NCBI GenBank assembly: GCA_913049555.1
Contig: CAJWYM010000033.1
Span: forward strand, 1-40,558
DNA length: 40,558 nt
Source of the DNA: an uncultured Opitutia bacterium
GTDB taxonomy: Bacteria > Verrucomicrobiota > Verrucomicrobiia > Opitutales > CAJWYM01
Reading direction: 5' to 3'
Made by a program: the position numbers and the translations under genes
The notes under the pieces: generated by a model
Told to the model about the DNA's origin: nothing
The model's database searches: none
What the model saw: only the letters and a program-made list of their open reading frames with translations
Shown: piece by piece, positions 33,328 through 40,558 of the stretch
Position numbering within the stretch: position 1 is the first letter of the stretch
Layout of the letters: each line of letters opens with the position of its first letter

Positions 33328-33588
33328 CTAGTTTTTAAGAGGGTCGGATTCTTTAGTCTTCTCGAGTTTTTGATTCTTGATGGGCTCATTTTCGATAGAA
33401 GAGTTAATTTCTTTCTCAACATCGGAGGTGGCCTTTTTAAATTCGCGAATAGACTTTCCCATAGATCGGCTAAGTTCAGGCAAACGCTTGGCACCAAAGA
33501 GTAATAATACCACAAACAAAATCGCTACAATTTCAAATCCATTTAAATTTGGTAGAAAAGCAAAGTTTGAATTCAACTCAATATTCAT
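33328..33588 (-). CDS. tatA: Sec-independent translocase TatA/TatB-type subunit
   Basis: An 86-residue protein with the Tat pore-subunit layout: short membrane helix GFEIVAILFVVLLLFGAKRLPELSRSMGKSIREFKKA followed by a charged tail. The FG hinge and RLPELSRSMGKS amphipathic helix are the TatA/E signature. TatA assembles the channel that exports folded proteins with TatC, which is not nearby. No other Tat gene is in the window. Confidence 0.92.
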   Translation of the reverse strand: MNIELNSNFAFLPNLNGFEIVAILFVVLLLFGAKRLPELSRSMGKSIREFKKATSDVEKEINSSIENEPIKNQKLEKTKESDPLKN

Positions 33589-33629
33589 AGTGTAAATTAA
33601 CTATAATAAGCGATAGATTGCAAATTATT

Positions 33630-33821
33630 TTATTGAACCTCTAACTCGCAAGTAGGATCCAATTCTTTCGGCTTCTCATTCATGATTATAAAGGCGCCTA
33701 CAAAATCCATAAGGGATCTGGATTTCTGGATTTTAACTCCATTGCTGTCGATTTTTGTAGTGGTACAACTGACAAACACGGACATGATAAAGAGGGTCGT
33801 TACAAGAGTTAGATATTTCAT
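33630..33821 (-). CDS. Small predicted lipoprotein
   Basis: A 63-residue protein with a lipoprotein signal (LVTTLFIMSVFVSC) and a Cys at 19 followed by TTTKIDSNGV. No homology recognised. It shares a 94-base divergent region with lexA, so a LexA-type site there could in principle affect it as well. Being short and AT-rich it could be a chance frame, but the lipobox and start are good. Confidence 0.6.
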   Translation of the reverse strand: MKYLTLVTTLFIMSVFVSCTTTKIDSNGVKIQKSRSLMDFVGAFIIMNEKPKELDPTCELEVQ

Positions 33822-33894
33822 AGTTCGTTTATTCTTCTCTGAATAAGCTCAATGACAAACAAAAAAATGAAATCTTTTCTTGCAAGTGTATTTA

Positions 33895-33915
33895 AATTCA
33901 CTAGTTTTATGAATT
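33895..33915. promoter_or_regulatory. Inverted repeat abutting the lexA start codon
   Basis: AATTCA at 33895-33900 and TGAATT at 33910-33915 form an inverted repeat with a 9-base centre, ending just before the lexA ATG. LexA usually represses its own gene through a site near the start, so this is a candidate autoregulatory site. The exact consensus for this lineage is not something I can confirm. Confidence 0.4.
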
Positions 33916-34560
33916 ATGAAAGAGATTACAGCAAAACAAACCTCTGTGCTGGTTTTCATCAAAGATTTCCTTCAGAACAAAGGTTTCTTTCCTAGTTACA
34001 GGGATATACAGGATGCTTTCAATTACAAAAGCATCAATGCAGCAGTCCGACATGTAGAGGCTATTGAGAAAAAAGGCTTTATTAAAAGGATTCCTGGACG
34101 TGCTCGAGCGTTTGTTTTTACAGACAAATGGATTAAAGAAGATGATGAAATTCCTGAAAACGCACAGGAAGTAGTCTCCATTCCATTGTATGGAGCTATC
34201 CCAGCGGGATACCCAGATCGCGTAGAAAGCGCTGGAGAAATTGACCAGATACAGGTAGACATTCAAACAGCAGGAATTCAAAGAGCTACCCAAAGCTATG
34301 CACTCAAAGTAAGAGGAGATAGTATGATCGATGCGGCGATTTATGATGGAGACACAGTGATCGTTGAAACGGGTATAGCTAGAGACGGTGACATTGTAGC
34401 TGCTTTAATTGATGAAGAAACGACCCTCAAACGCTTTATCCACAAGTCAGGCGAACATCCCTATTTGAAAGCAGAAAATCCAGATTACCCATCGCTCTAC
34501 CCAGTAGAAAATTTAGTGATTCAAGGGATTGCCAAGGCGGTGGTTAGAAGCTTGAATTAG
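33916..34560 (+). CDS. lexA: LexA SOS-response repressor
   Basis: 214 residues. The N-terminal winged HTH has the family layout (FFPSYRDIQDAFNYKSINAAVRHVEAIEKKGFIKR). The autocleavage site is A97-G98 in LYGAIPAGYP, the catalytic Ser is S136 in VRGDSM and the Lys is K172 in EETTLKRF. It represses DNA-repair genes until RecA filaments stimulate self-cleavage. The gene is monocistronic, with the palindrome at 33895-33915 before it and a probable terminator after it. Confidence 0.94.
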   Translation: MKEITAKQTSVLVFIKDFLQNKGFFPSYRDIQDAFNYKSINAAVRHVEAIEKKGFIKRIPGRARAFVFTDKWIKEDDEIPENAQEVVSIPLYGAIPAGYPDRVESAGEIDQIQVDIQTAGIQRATQSYALKVRGDSMIDAAIYDGDTVIVETGIARDGDIVAALIDEETTLKRFIHKSGEHPYLKAENPDYPSLYPVENLVIQGIAKAVVRSLN

Positions 34561-34878
34561 AAATTTCTATCTACTCTTTGGGAGTGTTTTTTTAAAGTGT
34601 GTCAGTCATGAGATTTTAGAGTGTACACCGTCCTTCAAATTTAAAAGCGAACGGGTCTACTGCAGCTTTGCAATTTCTAATAGGCACCGACCATTTTTTA
34701 GAAATTTTGTCCAAACCTAAGTTCATGTTTTTCTGAATAGATTGCTTCTGGAAAACCTTTTGAATTGAGAGGATTTCTTCTAGATTTAAAAAAGCTTTAG
34801 ATTAGGGATCATCTCTAATTTCATCTTGCCTTAAGAAAACCCATCTTAAATTGCACGTGAAATTTTGGACGAATAATA
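34561..34878. other. Convergent intergenic region between lexA and the DUF1080 gene
   Basis: 318 bases. The lexA side holds the short terminator; the rest has no ORF of note and I see no tRNA or other RNA fold. It separates the housekeeping block from the second sugar locus. Confidence 0.45.
34573..34593 (+). terminator. Probable intrinsic terminator of lexA
   Basis: ACTCT at 34573-34577 pairs with GGAGT at 34581-34585 (one G-U pair) and a run of seven T follows at 34587-34593, 12 bases after the lexA stop. The stem is short, so termination may be modest. Confidence 0.5.
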
Positions 34879-36225
34879 CTAGAACTTTGTTAAAACAATA
34901 TTTCGGAAGGAGCCTTTCATCGGACGTCCGGCATGGCATTGAAGGCCTATTAGGCCTTTAAGTCTAATATTTTTATGATTGTCCGTAACATCAACAGCCA
35001 GTCTTCCATTGACGTAATGCTTCAATCGATTTCCTTTCACAACTATTTTATAGGTATGCCACTCACTAATATCAACAGGAGCAATTGGTTCTGTTTTTCC
35101 AACAACCCTCGGTTTGCCGTTTCCCTTATCAACGATTGCCTTAGTGCCACTTTTAGCAACAATTTTACGACCTGTTCCTTCTGAGTAAAGCATTCCACAA
35201 TATTCAGCTCTTGGATGACAATCACATTGATTGCCAATCAGTGAGAAAGTTTCTTTATTAGAATATTGAGCCCGATACATCATACCCGAATTATTCTTAC
35301 CTTCGATTTTAGCATCATAACTCAACTCAAAGTCAGCCACCTCACCCTTCCAAACAAGAAAAGAATTTCTTTTAATTTTCTTATTAAATGTATCACACAC
35401 TATCACTCCATCTTGCACTGACCATAATGAGGGGTCGTATTCCCAACCATCCAGTGACTTTCCATCAAATAAAGCGATTGGCTCTGGCTGCGAAAACCTC
35501 TGATTTTCTGATTTTCCTCCATCCTTTAATATTACTCGATAAAAGCCACCGTTTTGATCACATGTTACAAATCTTCCTGCATCATCTTCTGTCAAACCTA
35601 CCCATGATTTCTCAGTCTCCTTAGGAACAGAATACAAACGTTCCACTTTAAAACCATCGTTGACAGTTATATCTTGACCATCAATGGACTTTCTATGATT
35701 TTTTGGCCCTTTAATTGGATTATTCAATGTTTGCCCCCAAGGGTCACTCCCATATTGAAAAACTTGCACGGCAGGTTTCAATTTCTCATCCAACGGAACC
35801 TTCCAACTGCTATCAGTCTGTGCAACTAATTTTTTATTTATAAAAAACTTGGCAACAAGTCCTGCAATGCCATTTACATCTATGGCATCAACAATAATTT
35901 CATTCATACCTTTTATTATAAATTTTTTGACAGGAACAAATGAAGGATATTTCCAATCTTTATTCACAAATACTTTTTGCCCATTTATACAAACAGTGGC
36001 ACCAATATTACAAGCGACTGCGAGAGGATCTTCTTTGATATTTCCGGAAACAGTGATCGTTTTAGAAAACTTTACCTGCTCATCAGTCTTAGCTGTTAAA
36101 TCACTCCAAATCGAATGAGTATCCGCATTAAGGGTTATGGATAATGATAACGAAAAGCAAAGCGCTAAAGTTGTTGTAATTTTTGGTTTTTTCACGAGGT
36201 GTAAGGTTTGGTTTTTTCGAATCAT
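34879..36225 (-). CDS. DUF1080 (3-keto-disaccharide hydrolase-type) protein with remnant of a PVC beta-propeller
   Basis: 448 residues. A signal peptide is likely (TTTLALCFSLSLSITLNA). Residues ~36-140 are a beta-sandwich of the kind that precedes PVC dehydrogenase propellers (INGQKVFVNKDWKYPSFVPV). Residues ~190-232 (DGFKVERLYSVPKETEKSWV, EDDAGRFVTCDQNGGFYRV) match just the first blade of that propeller, which then stops. Residues 248-448 are a complete DUF1080 lectin-like domain (PIALFDGKSLDGWEYDPSLW, SGMMYRAQYS, CGMLYSEGTGR, EWHTYKIVVKGNRLKHYVNG). DUF1080 proteins bind or cleave 3-keto-glycosides. It is the last gene of the minus-strand sugar operon, 16 bases after the Gfo/Idh gene. Confidence 0.82.
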   Translation of the reverse strand: MIRKNQTLHLVKKPKITTTLALCFSLSLSITLNADTHSIWSDLTAKTDEQVKFSKTITVSGNIKEDPLAVACNIGATVCINGQKVFVNKDWKYPSFVPVKKFIIKGMNEIIVDAIDVNGIAGLVAKFFINKKLVAQTDSSWKVPLDEKLKPAVQVFQYGSDPWGQTLNNPIKGPKNHRKSIDGQDITVNDGFKVERLYSVPKETEKSWVGLTEDDAGRFVTCDQNGGFYRVILKDGGKSENQRFSQPEPIALFDGKSLDGWEYDPSLWSVQDGVIVCDTFNKKIKRNSFLVWKGEVADFELSYDAKIEGKNNSGMMYRAQYSNKETFSLIGNQCDCHPRAEYCGMLYSEGTGRKIVAKSGTKAIVDKGNGKPRVVGKTEPIAPVDISEWHTYKIVVKGNRLKHYVNGRLAVDVTDNHKNIRLKGLIGLQCHAGRPMKGSFRNIVLTKF

Positions 36226-36241
36226 GAGTATAAAATTAGTC

Positions 36242-37399
36242 CTATTTAAATTGTTTAGCTCCAGTCAATTTCCATGCTTCATTGTTAGCAGAGCCAATCA
36301 CAGCCTGGCACACCTTTTGAGTTTCCAATGCATCTGCAAAAGTTGGGTTGGTTGGTTTACCCTCCGCTAAGTTTATAAAATAATCGGCAACATGGTGAAC
36401 AAAAGTGTGCTCATATCCTATCTGCGTTCCCGGGATCCACCATTTGTCCATATAGGGCATATCAGCATCTGAAACATGAATAGATCTCCAACCACGAAGA
36501 ATAGATTCATCTCGATAATCAAAATATTCCAAGCGATGAAGATCATGAAGGTCCCATCTAATCGAAGCATTCTCTCCATTAATCTCGAAAGTAAACAATG
36601 CCTTGTGTCCTCTTGCATAACGAGTGGATTCAAAATTCCCAAGGGAACCATTCGCAAAGCGGCAGAGAAAACTACAAGCATCGTCAATCTTTACTGATTC
36701 TACTTTATTTGTCCCTTGATGCACTCTCTCTTTAATAAAAGTTTCCGTCATTGCACTGACATTCTCAATCGATCCATTCAACCACATAGCGGTATCAATA
36801 CAATGTGCCAACAAATCACCTATGACACCTGAACCCGCCTCATTTGAATCGAGTCGCCATAGACCGGCTCCTCCTTGAGGAAGGTCTTCAGAGATCGTCC
36901 AATCCTGTAAAAAATTGGAACGATAATGAAAAATCTTTCCCAGTCTGCCTTCGTCAATCAACTGTTTAGCCAAAGTCACAGCAGGGGTCCTACGATAGTT
37001 ATACCAGACTGTGTTAGGCACACCTGCATCCTCGATGCACTTCACCATCTCCTCACCCTCTGCGACATTCAATGCCAATGGCTTTTCACAAAGAATCGCT
37101 TTGCCTGCTTTCGCTGCGGCAATTGCAATCTCTGCATGAGAATTATTCGGCGTGCAAATATCAATCGCATCAATGTCATCTCGTTCGATCAAAATTCGCC
37201 AGTCTGTCTCTGTGCTGTGATAGCCCCATTGATTGGCAAATTTCTGCAACTTATCCTTGTTCCTACCACATACAGCTTTCAACACAGGCTGGTGTTCTAA
37301 ATCAAAAAAGTTTCCAACTGTAGCATATGCATTAGAGTGCATTTTACCCATTAACCCATAACCGATGAGCCCGATATTATATTCTTTTTTATTTTTCAT
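36242..37399 (-). CDS. Gfo/Idh/MocA family sugar oxidoreductase
   Basis: A 385-residue NAD(P)-dependent dehydrogenase. The N-terminal Rossmann motif is [17 protein letters not shown] and the conserved lysine is in the [11 protein letters not shown] motif. [19 protein letters not shown] gives the expected D-x3-H active-site pattern, followed by the beta-sheet domain with [19 protein letters not shown]. Together with the TIM-barrel isomerase upstream (22 bases away) and DUF1080 protein it fits a 3-keto or inositol-like sugar oxidation route. No signal peptide. Confidence 0.9.
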   Translation of the reverse strand: MKNKKEYNIGLIGYGLMGKMHSNAYATVGNFFDLEHQPVLKAVCGRNKDKLQKFANQWGYHSTETDWRILIERDDIDAIDICTPNNSHAEIAIAAAKAGKAILCEKPLALNVAEGEEMVKCIEDAGVPNTVWYNYRRTPAVTLAKQLIDEGRLGKIFHYRSNFLQDWTISEDLPQGGAGLWRLDSNEAGSGVIGDLLAHCIDTAMWLNGSIENVSAMTETFIKERVHQGTNKVESVKIDDACSFLCRFANGSLGNFESTRYARGHKALFTFEINGENASIRWDLHDLHRLEYFDYRDESILRGWRSIHVSDADMPYMDKWWIPGTQIGYEHTFVHHVADYFINLAEGKPTNPTFADALETQKVCQAVIGSANNEAWKLTGAKQFK

Positions 37400-37421
37400 T
37401 CTACTAAATCAATGTTAAATA

Positions 37422-38462
37422 TTAATTAACCCAACCGTGTTCATTCCGAACCTTTATCATCACTCCTAGAATACTCTCCCAAGTCTCCGGCTTGGTCATT
37501 ACCTCATTAGGAAACATACAGCCATCCCAACAAATATGGCGAATCGACTTTGTTAATTTGCCCTGTTCATTACGGAGCCAATAACCTGCGTCTCTGACTA
37601 TATCTAATTTTCCATTGGGATCATCAGGCAAACAATGACGTCCTGTTTTGTCATGAGAACCACTACCAAACACAGTCGCATCATTTTGTGCGACATGGAA
37701 ATCAATAGTATAAGGTCGTAAGACTTTAGTTATTTCCTCTAAAGATTCTTTCAAAACCGACTCGTCTTTCCAATGATAGTCTTCCGGCAACACTCTGCAT
37801 TCAGGTGCATTGTATCCGAGCAAATACAAAAGCGTATGGGCCATATCTGCTTGGAAGCCAAAATTGTCACGTTCAACAGACTTTAGTATTTCCTCAGCAG
37901 CTGTCCAACTGTGGATACCTCCCCAACAAATTTCTCCTTCAATGGCCAACTTTTCACCAAAATCATTTGCTATATCACAAGCTTCTTGAAAAGTTTTTAC
38001 AATTTTAGCATTACTTGCTTTAGGATCCTTAGCCCAAGTCGCAGGATCAACAGATGTATCAATCCGAATCACACCTCCTTTACGAACCCCGAGTTCCTTT
38101 AAATGAGAAGCGATCTCACAAGCTTTTCGAATCTGGGTGATAAAAGAAAAACATTCATCCGCGGAACCCATTGCTGAACCCCCTCCAGCAGGCGCCCAAA
38201 CAGGTGCAACTAAACTGCCTATTTCTAGGTCTCTACTTGTGACCTTATCTGACAGCACTTTCAAATCATCTAAACTCGAATCAATAGACACATGTGGATC
38301 CAATAAAAATAAATCAATCCCATCGAAATGGACGCCATCGACCTCTGCATTTGCAGTGTAATCAAGCATTTGGTCCAAACCAATAATAGGGTCGCCCTCT
38401 TCTTCTCCTTTGCCAACAACACCAGGCCAAGCTGCATTATGAATTTTTGGAAAATTGTTCAT
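37422..38462 (-). CDS. Xylose-isomerase-like TIM-barrel sugar isomerase/epimerase
   Basis: 346 residues of the AP endonuclease 2/sugar isomerase superfamily. Metal-ligand segments are visible: LAIEGEICWGGIHSW (Glu), GFQADMAHTLLYLLGY (Asp and His) and DFHVAQNDATVFGSGSHDKTGRHC near the end. It has no signal peptide. It follows the bicupin gene with 14 bases between and precedes the Gfo/Idh gene; this trio is a common PVC sugar catabolic layout. The substrate is unknown. Confidence 0.85.
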   Translation of the reverse strand: MNNFPKIHNAAWPGVVGKGEEEGDPIIGLDQMLDYTANAEVDGVHFDGIDLFLLDPHVSIDSSLDDLKVLSDKVTSRDLEIGSLVAPVWAPAGGGSAMGSADECFSFITQIRKACEIASHLKELGVRKGGVIRIDTSVDPATWAKDPKASNAKIVKTFQEACDIANDFGEKLAIEGEICWGGIHSWTAAEEILKSVERDNFGFQADMAHTLLYLLGYNAPECRVLPEDYHWKDESVLKESLEEITKVLRPYTIDFHVAQNDATVFGSGSHDKTGRHCLPDDPNGKLDIVRDAGYWLRNEQGKLTKSIRHICWDGCMFPNEVMTKPETWESILGVMIKVRNEHGWVN

Positions 38463-38476
38463 ATTTATATTCTTTT

Positions 38477-39721
38477 TTATTTTTTAGTTGGAGCAGTTGG
38501 ATTTACTTCAGGTCCAAAATATCTCAGAGCGACAAGGTCTTCAGTTGTAGAGGTATTCTCAAAGACAACCCCTCTCTTCGCCGCTTGTTCCGAGCAAAAA
38601 ACTTCATCCTCTGTAAGGTCATGGAAGCGGATTAATTTAGGACAGTTCAAATTGAGATTATTCATTTTCCCTTCCCCCTGTGTCACATACAAACCGTAAG
38701 CACCATTGTCATGAATAATACATTTCGTCCCGGGACTGATTGTTAATTCTTTTGCGGTAAAAGGCTGTGCTTCTTTCACCTTACCATAAACAACCCATTT
38801 ATCGACATATCCTTCATTCGCAGTATCGCCAATGCTTATGGGTTGTAAGAAATGATCCCTTTTAAAATTCGGATTTACATTGGCCCCCCAGTCTAACTGC
38901 TCAATAATATAATCAATATCTTGATGATGCGCTGAGGGCACATCTTTAACGAGCAAAGACCAATCAACAGCCCGACCTTCAACTAACGATTGATACATCC
39001 CAAAAACATCTGAACCCCATTGAGGCTCATAAGTTAAAAGTGATCCAGGTGCGTGGAGAATACACGGTGGCAACAACCAACCCGTGCCAACTTCAAGGCG
39101 ATAGGCCTGAGATAAATTAAGAATACCGTTATCGCCTCTATTCCAATTCAGTAAACATTTATACAACTGATCTTTCGTAGTCCCAGGTATAAGTCCAAAA
39201 AAGGTGTAAGGGAAATTGTTACCAACATTATTTTGTTGGGGAGGAAAATAGTAAGACTCTGGTTTACCCTGCAAACCTAACAATGCCGATTGTTCATCAT
39301 TCTGGTGCATATGAAATGGTATAGGTCCCATATTATCAAAAAATTTACTGTAAACTGGCCAGCGACTGTATTTACTCCAGATAGATTCCCCTATTAACTC
39401 GGCCCCCAATGCTTCCACGGCATCTTTTAACAAAATCCGCGAATCGTCTAAGACAATATAACTTAACCCTTCATCTGCTTCGCGGTTTTCATTAGCAGCT
39501 TCAGTCGTTGAGGCAAACCAACGTTCATCTATCCCTCCACGATCCAAACCAAATGCATATAAATCATCTGGATGTAACTTGAGCCGCTTTCCTGGCTGTA
39601 AGAATGAACGAGGAACCCAACAAGGCGCTAATCGCAAAAGACCATTATTCTTTTCTAGTTCTTGTTCCATGCATTGCTGAACATTTTTATCGGTAACTTT
39701 AAGATCAGTAATTTTTTTCAT
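38477..39721 (-). CDS. Cupin protein related to class I mannose-6-phosphate isomerases, function unknown
   Basis: 414 residues with features of a bicupin. The metal-site-like segment PIPFHMHQNDEQSALLG and GTGWLLPPCILHAPGSLLTY, and later SPGTKCIIHDNGAYGLYVTQGEG, fit a cupin pair. N-terminal conserved-looking text is PGKRLKLHPDDLYAFGLDRGGIDERW. Overall the layout recalls phosphomannose isomerase type I but the PMI active-site motifs are not complete, so I assign only the fold. It opens the operon, divergent from the PAS-AraC regulator, with a 181-base regulatory gap. Confidence 0.65.
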   Translation of the reverse strand: MKKITDLKVTDKNVQQCMEQELEKNNGLLRLAPCWVPRSFLQPGKRLKLHPDDLYAFGLDRGGIDERWFASTTEAANENREADEGLSYIVLDDSRILLKDAVEALGAELIGESIWSKYSRWPVYSKFFDNMGPIPFHMHQNDEQSALLGLQGKPESYYFPPQQNNVGNNFPYTFFGLIPGTTKDQLYKCLLNWNRGDNGILNLSQAYRLEVGTGWLLPPCILHAPGSLLTYEPQWGSDVFGMYQSLVEGRAVDWSLLVKDVPSAHHQDIDYIIEQLDWGANVNPNFKRDHFLQPISIGDTANEGYVDKWVVYGKVKEAQPFTAKELTISPGTKCIIHDNGAYGLYVTQGEGKMNNLNLNCPKLIRFHDLTEDEVFCSEQAAKRGVVFENTSTTEDLVALRYFGPEVNPTAPTKK

Positions 39722-39902
39722 GAGAAATTTTATGTTTTGAGTTTTGTGTTATGAGCATAGTTAAAATCTGAATACATTTAATAGTCCTGAGATGGAAGAG
39801 AATGGAATTGACTCAAATCATACCACAAAGATTAATATTTGTTTTTAAAGATATTCTTTTTATTTTTTGTATTTTCGTCAAATAAGTATAAACCTATAAA
39901 TA

Positions 39903-40558
39903 ATGAAAAACACCGAACACCATTTTTTTTCTAATCTATGTCCAAACTCAAACAGGTTTAAGCTCTTCGATTTCATGCCCAACATCTTCTATTTTATTAA
40001 AGACAACGAAAGTACATTTATGGGCGCAAACGATGCATTGAGCAAAATGCTTGGGCTTCAAAATCAAAAGGACATCATTGGTAAAAAAGATAAAGACTTC
40101 TTCCCGCCTTATTTAACAGAAAGATTTCTAGAAACAGATAACAAGGTTTTAAATGAGGGCAAGACTGTCAGCGGTATGGAATTACTCTCAAATGCAAATC
40201 AAACTATCGACTGGCATTCTACAGTTAAAACCCCCCTCTATTCAAAAAATGGAGAAATTATTGGTCTAGAAGGATTCACTCGTTTTATAAAAGGCGCAGA
40301 TTTAACACAGTTGCCCTATCCTAAAATATATAAGGCGATCGAATTTATACAAAACAACTTCAAGGACAAAATAAATATCAAAAACCTATCGGAAATTTCT
40401 TGTTTATCGGTGAGCTCATTTGAACGTCATTTTAAAAAACATTTTAAAATGACCCCTCTTAGATATATCAGAAGAATGCGAATTAACGAAACTTGCAGTG
40501 ACTTACTCAATACAAATAAATCCCTCTCTCAAATAGGGCTTGATGCAGGATTCTGTGA
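39903..40558 (+). CDS. PAS-domain AraC-family regulator, truncated by the right edge
   Basis: The frame opens at ATG 39903 and runs 218 codons to the window end without a stop. Residues ~18-135 are a PAS-type sensor (LFDFMPNIFYFIKDNESTFM, DIIGKKDKDFFPPYL, EGFTRFIKG). Residues ~140 onward are an AraC domain with LSEISCLSVSSFERHFKKHF as the first HTH and the start of the second (SLSQIGLDAGFC). It faces the sugar operon and probably controls it. The last part of the second HTH lies outside the window. Confidence 0.9.
   Translation, partial: MKNTEHHFFSNLCPNSNRFKLFDFMPNIFYFIKDNESTFMGANDALSKMLGLQNQKDIIGKKDKDFFPPYLTERFLETDNKVLNEGKTVSGMELLSNANQTIDWHSTVKTPLYSKNGEIIGLEGFTRFIKGADLTQLPYPKIYKAIEFIQNNFKDKINIKNLSEISCLSVSSFERHFKKHFKMTPLRYIRRMRINETCSDLLNTNKSLSQIGLDAGFC

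Noticed and set aside
1-40558. tRNA, rRNA, CRISPR, prophage or transposase
   Set aside because: I read all intergenic gaps and found no cloverleaf-like sequence, direct-repeat array or transposase-like frame.

Overview
The window looks like a chromosomal segment of a marine, sulfated-polysaccharide-using bacterium of the PVC group, most likely Verrucomicrobiota (Opitutia-like) or a near relative. This rests on gene content: cytosolic S1 sulfatase, GH110 and GH2 enzymes; DUF1080 and Gfo/Idh/TIM-barrel sugar genes; a PAS-AraC regulator; an OleB-type hydrolase; and a eukaryote-type HisA. The DNA is AT-rich. Many starts lack a clear Shine-Dalgarno sequence. I found no rRNA, tRNA, insertion sequence, prophage or CRISPR.

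Region 1 (1-6549), oligosaccharide uptake: a truncated exported protein at the left edge, a GH110 alpha-1,3-galactosidase-like gene (-), and divergently a sugar ABC transporter (binding protein and two permeases, no ATPase). Two near-identical perfect inverted repeats sit at the two divergent start codons and look like operators of one shared regulator.

Region 2 (6828-12797): a compact tripartite efflux operon with TolC-like outer membrane protein, MacA-like adaptor, LolD/MacB-like ATPase and two tandem FtsX-type permeases. A small exported SHD1-like protein follows on the other strand.

Region 3 (13645-18816): a sulfatase, a divergent AraC regulator and a large GH2 enzyme. None of the sulfatase, GH2 or GH110 proteins has a signal peptide, so I infer that sulfated galactose-containing oligosaccharides are imported and then desulfated and cleaved in the cytoplasm.

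Region 4 (19118-25603), metal homeostasis: a G3E (COG0523) GTPase with a His-rich metal-binding stretch, and divergently a hypothetical exported protein plus a TroABCD-like Zn/Mn importer. Its first permease is fused to a DtxR-like C-terminal domain. An 18-bp palindrome precedes this operon.

Region 5 (25922-32216), an eight-gene minus-strand operon of housekeeping genes: exbD/tolR, oleB-like, dgt, eukaryote-type hisA, BioC-like methyltransferase, ribB with a degenerate GTP cyclohydrolase II domain, ribH and nusB. It is followed by a divergent TerB-like gene, tatA, a small lipoprotein and lexA.

Region 6 (34879-40558), a second sugar locus on the minus strand: bicupin/PMI-like protein, TIM-barrel isomerase, Gfo/Idh oxidoreductase and a DUF1080 protein carrying a remnant of a beta-propeller. 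A divergent PAS-AraC regulator is cut by the right edge.

The best candidates for unusual biology are the twin operators, the permease-DtxR fusion with its palindrome, the eukaryote-type HisA, the orphan OleB, the RibB with a dead second domain, and the propeller-remnant DUF1080 protein.
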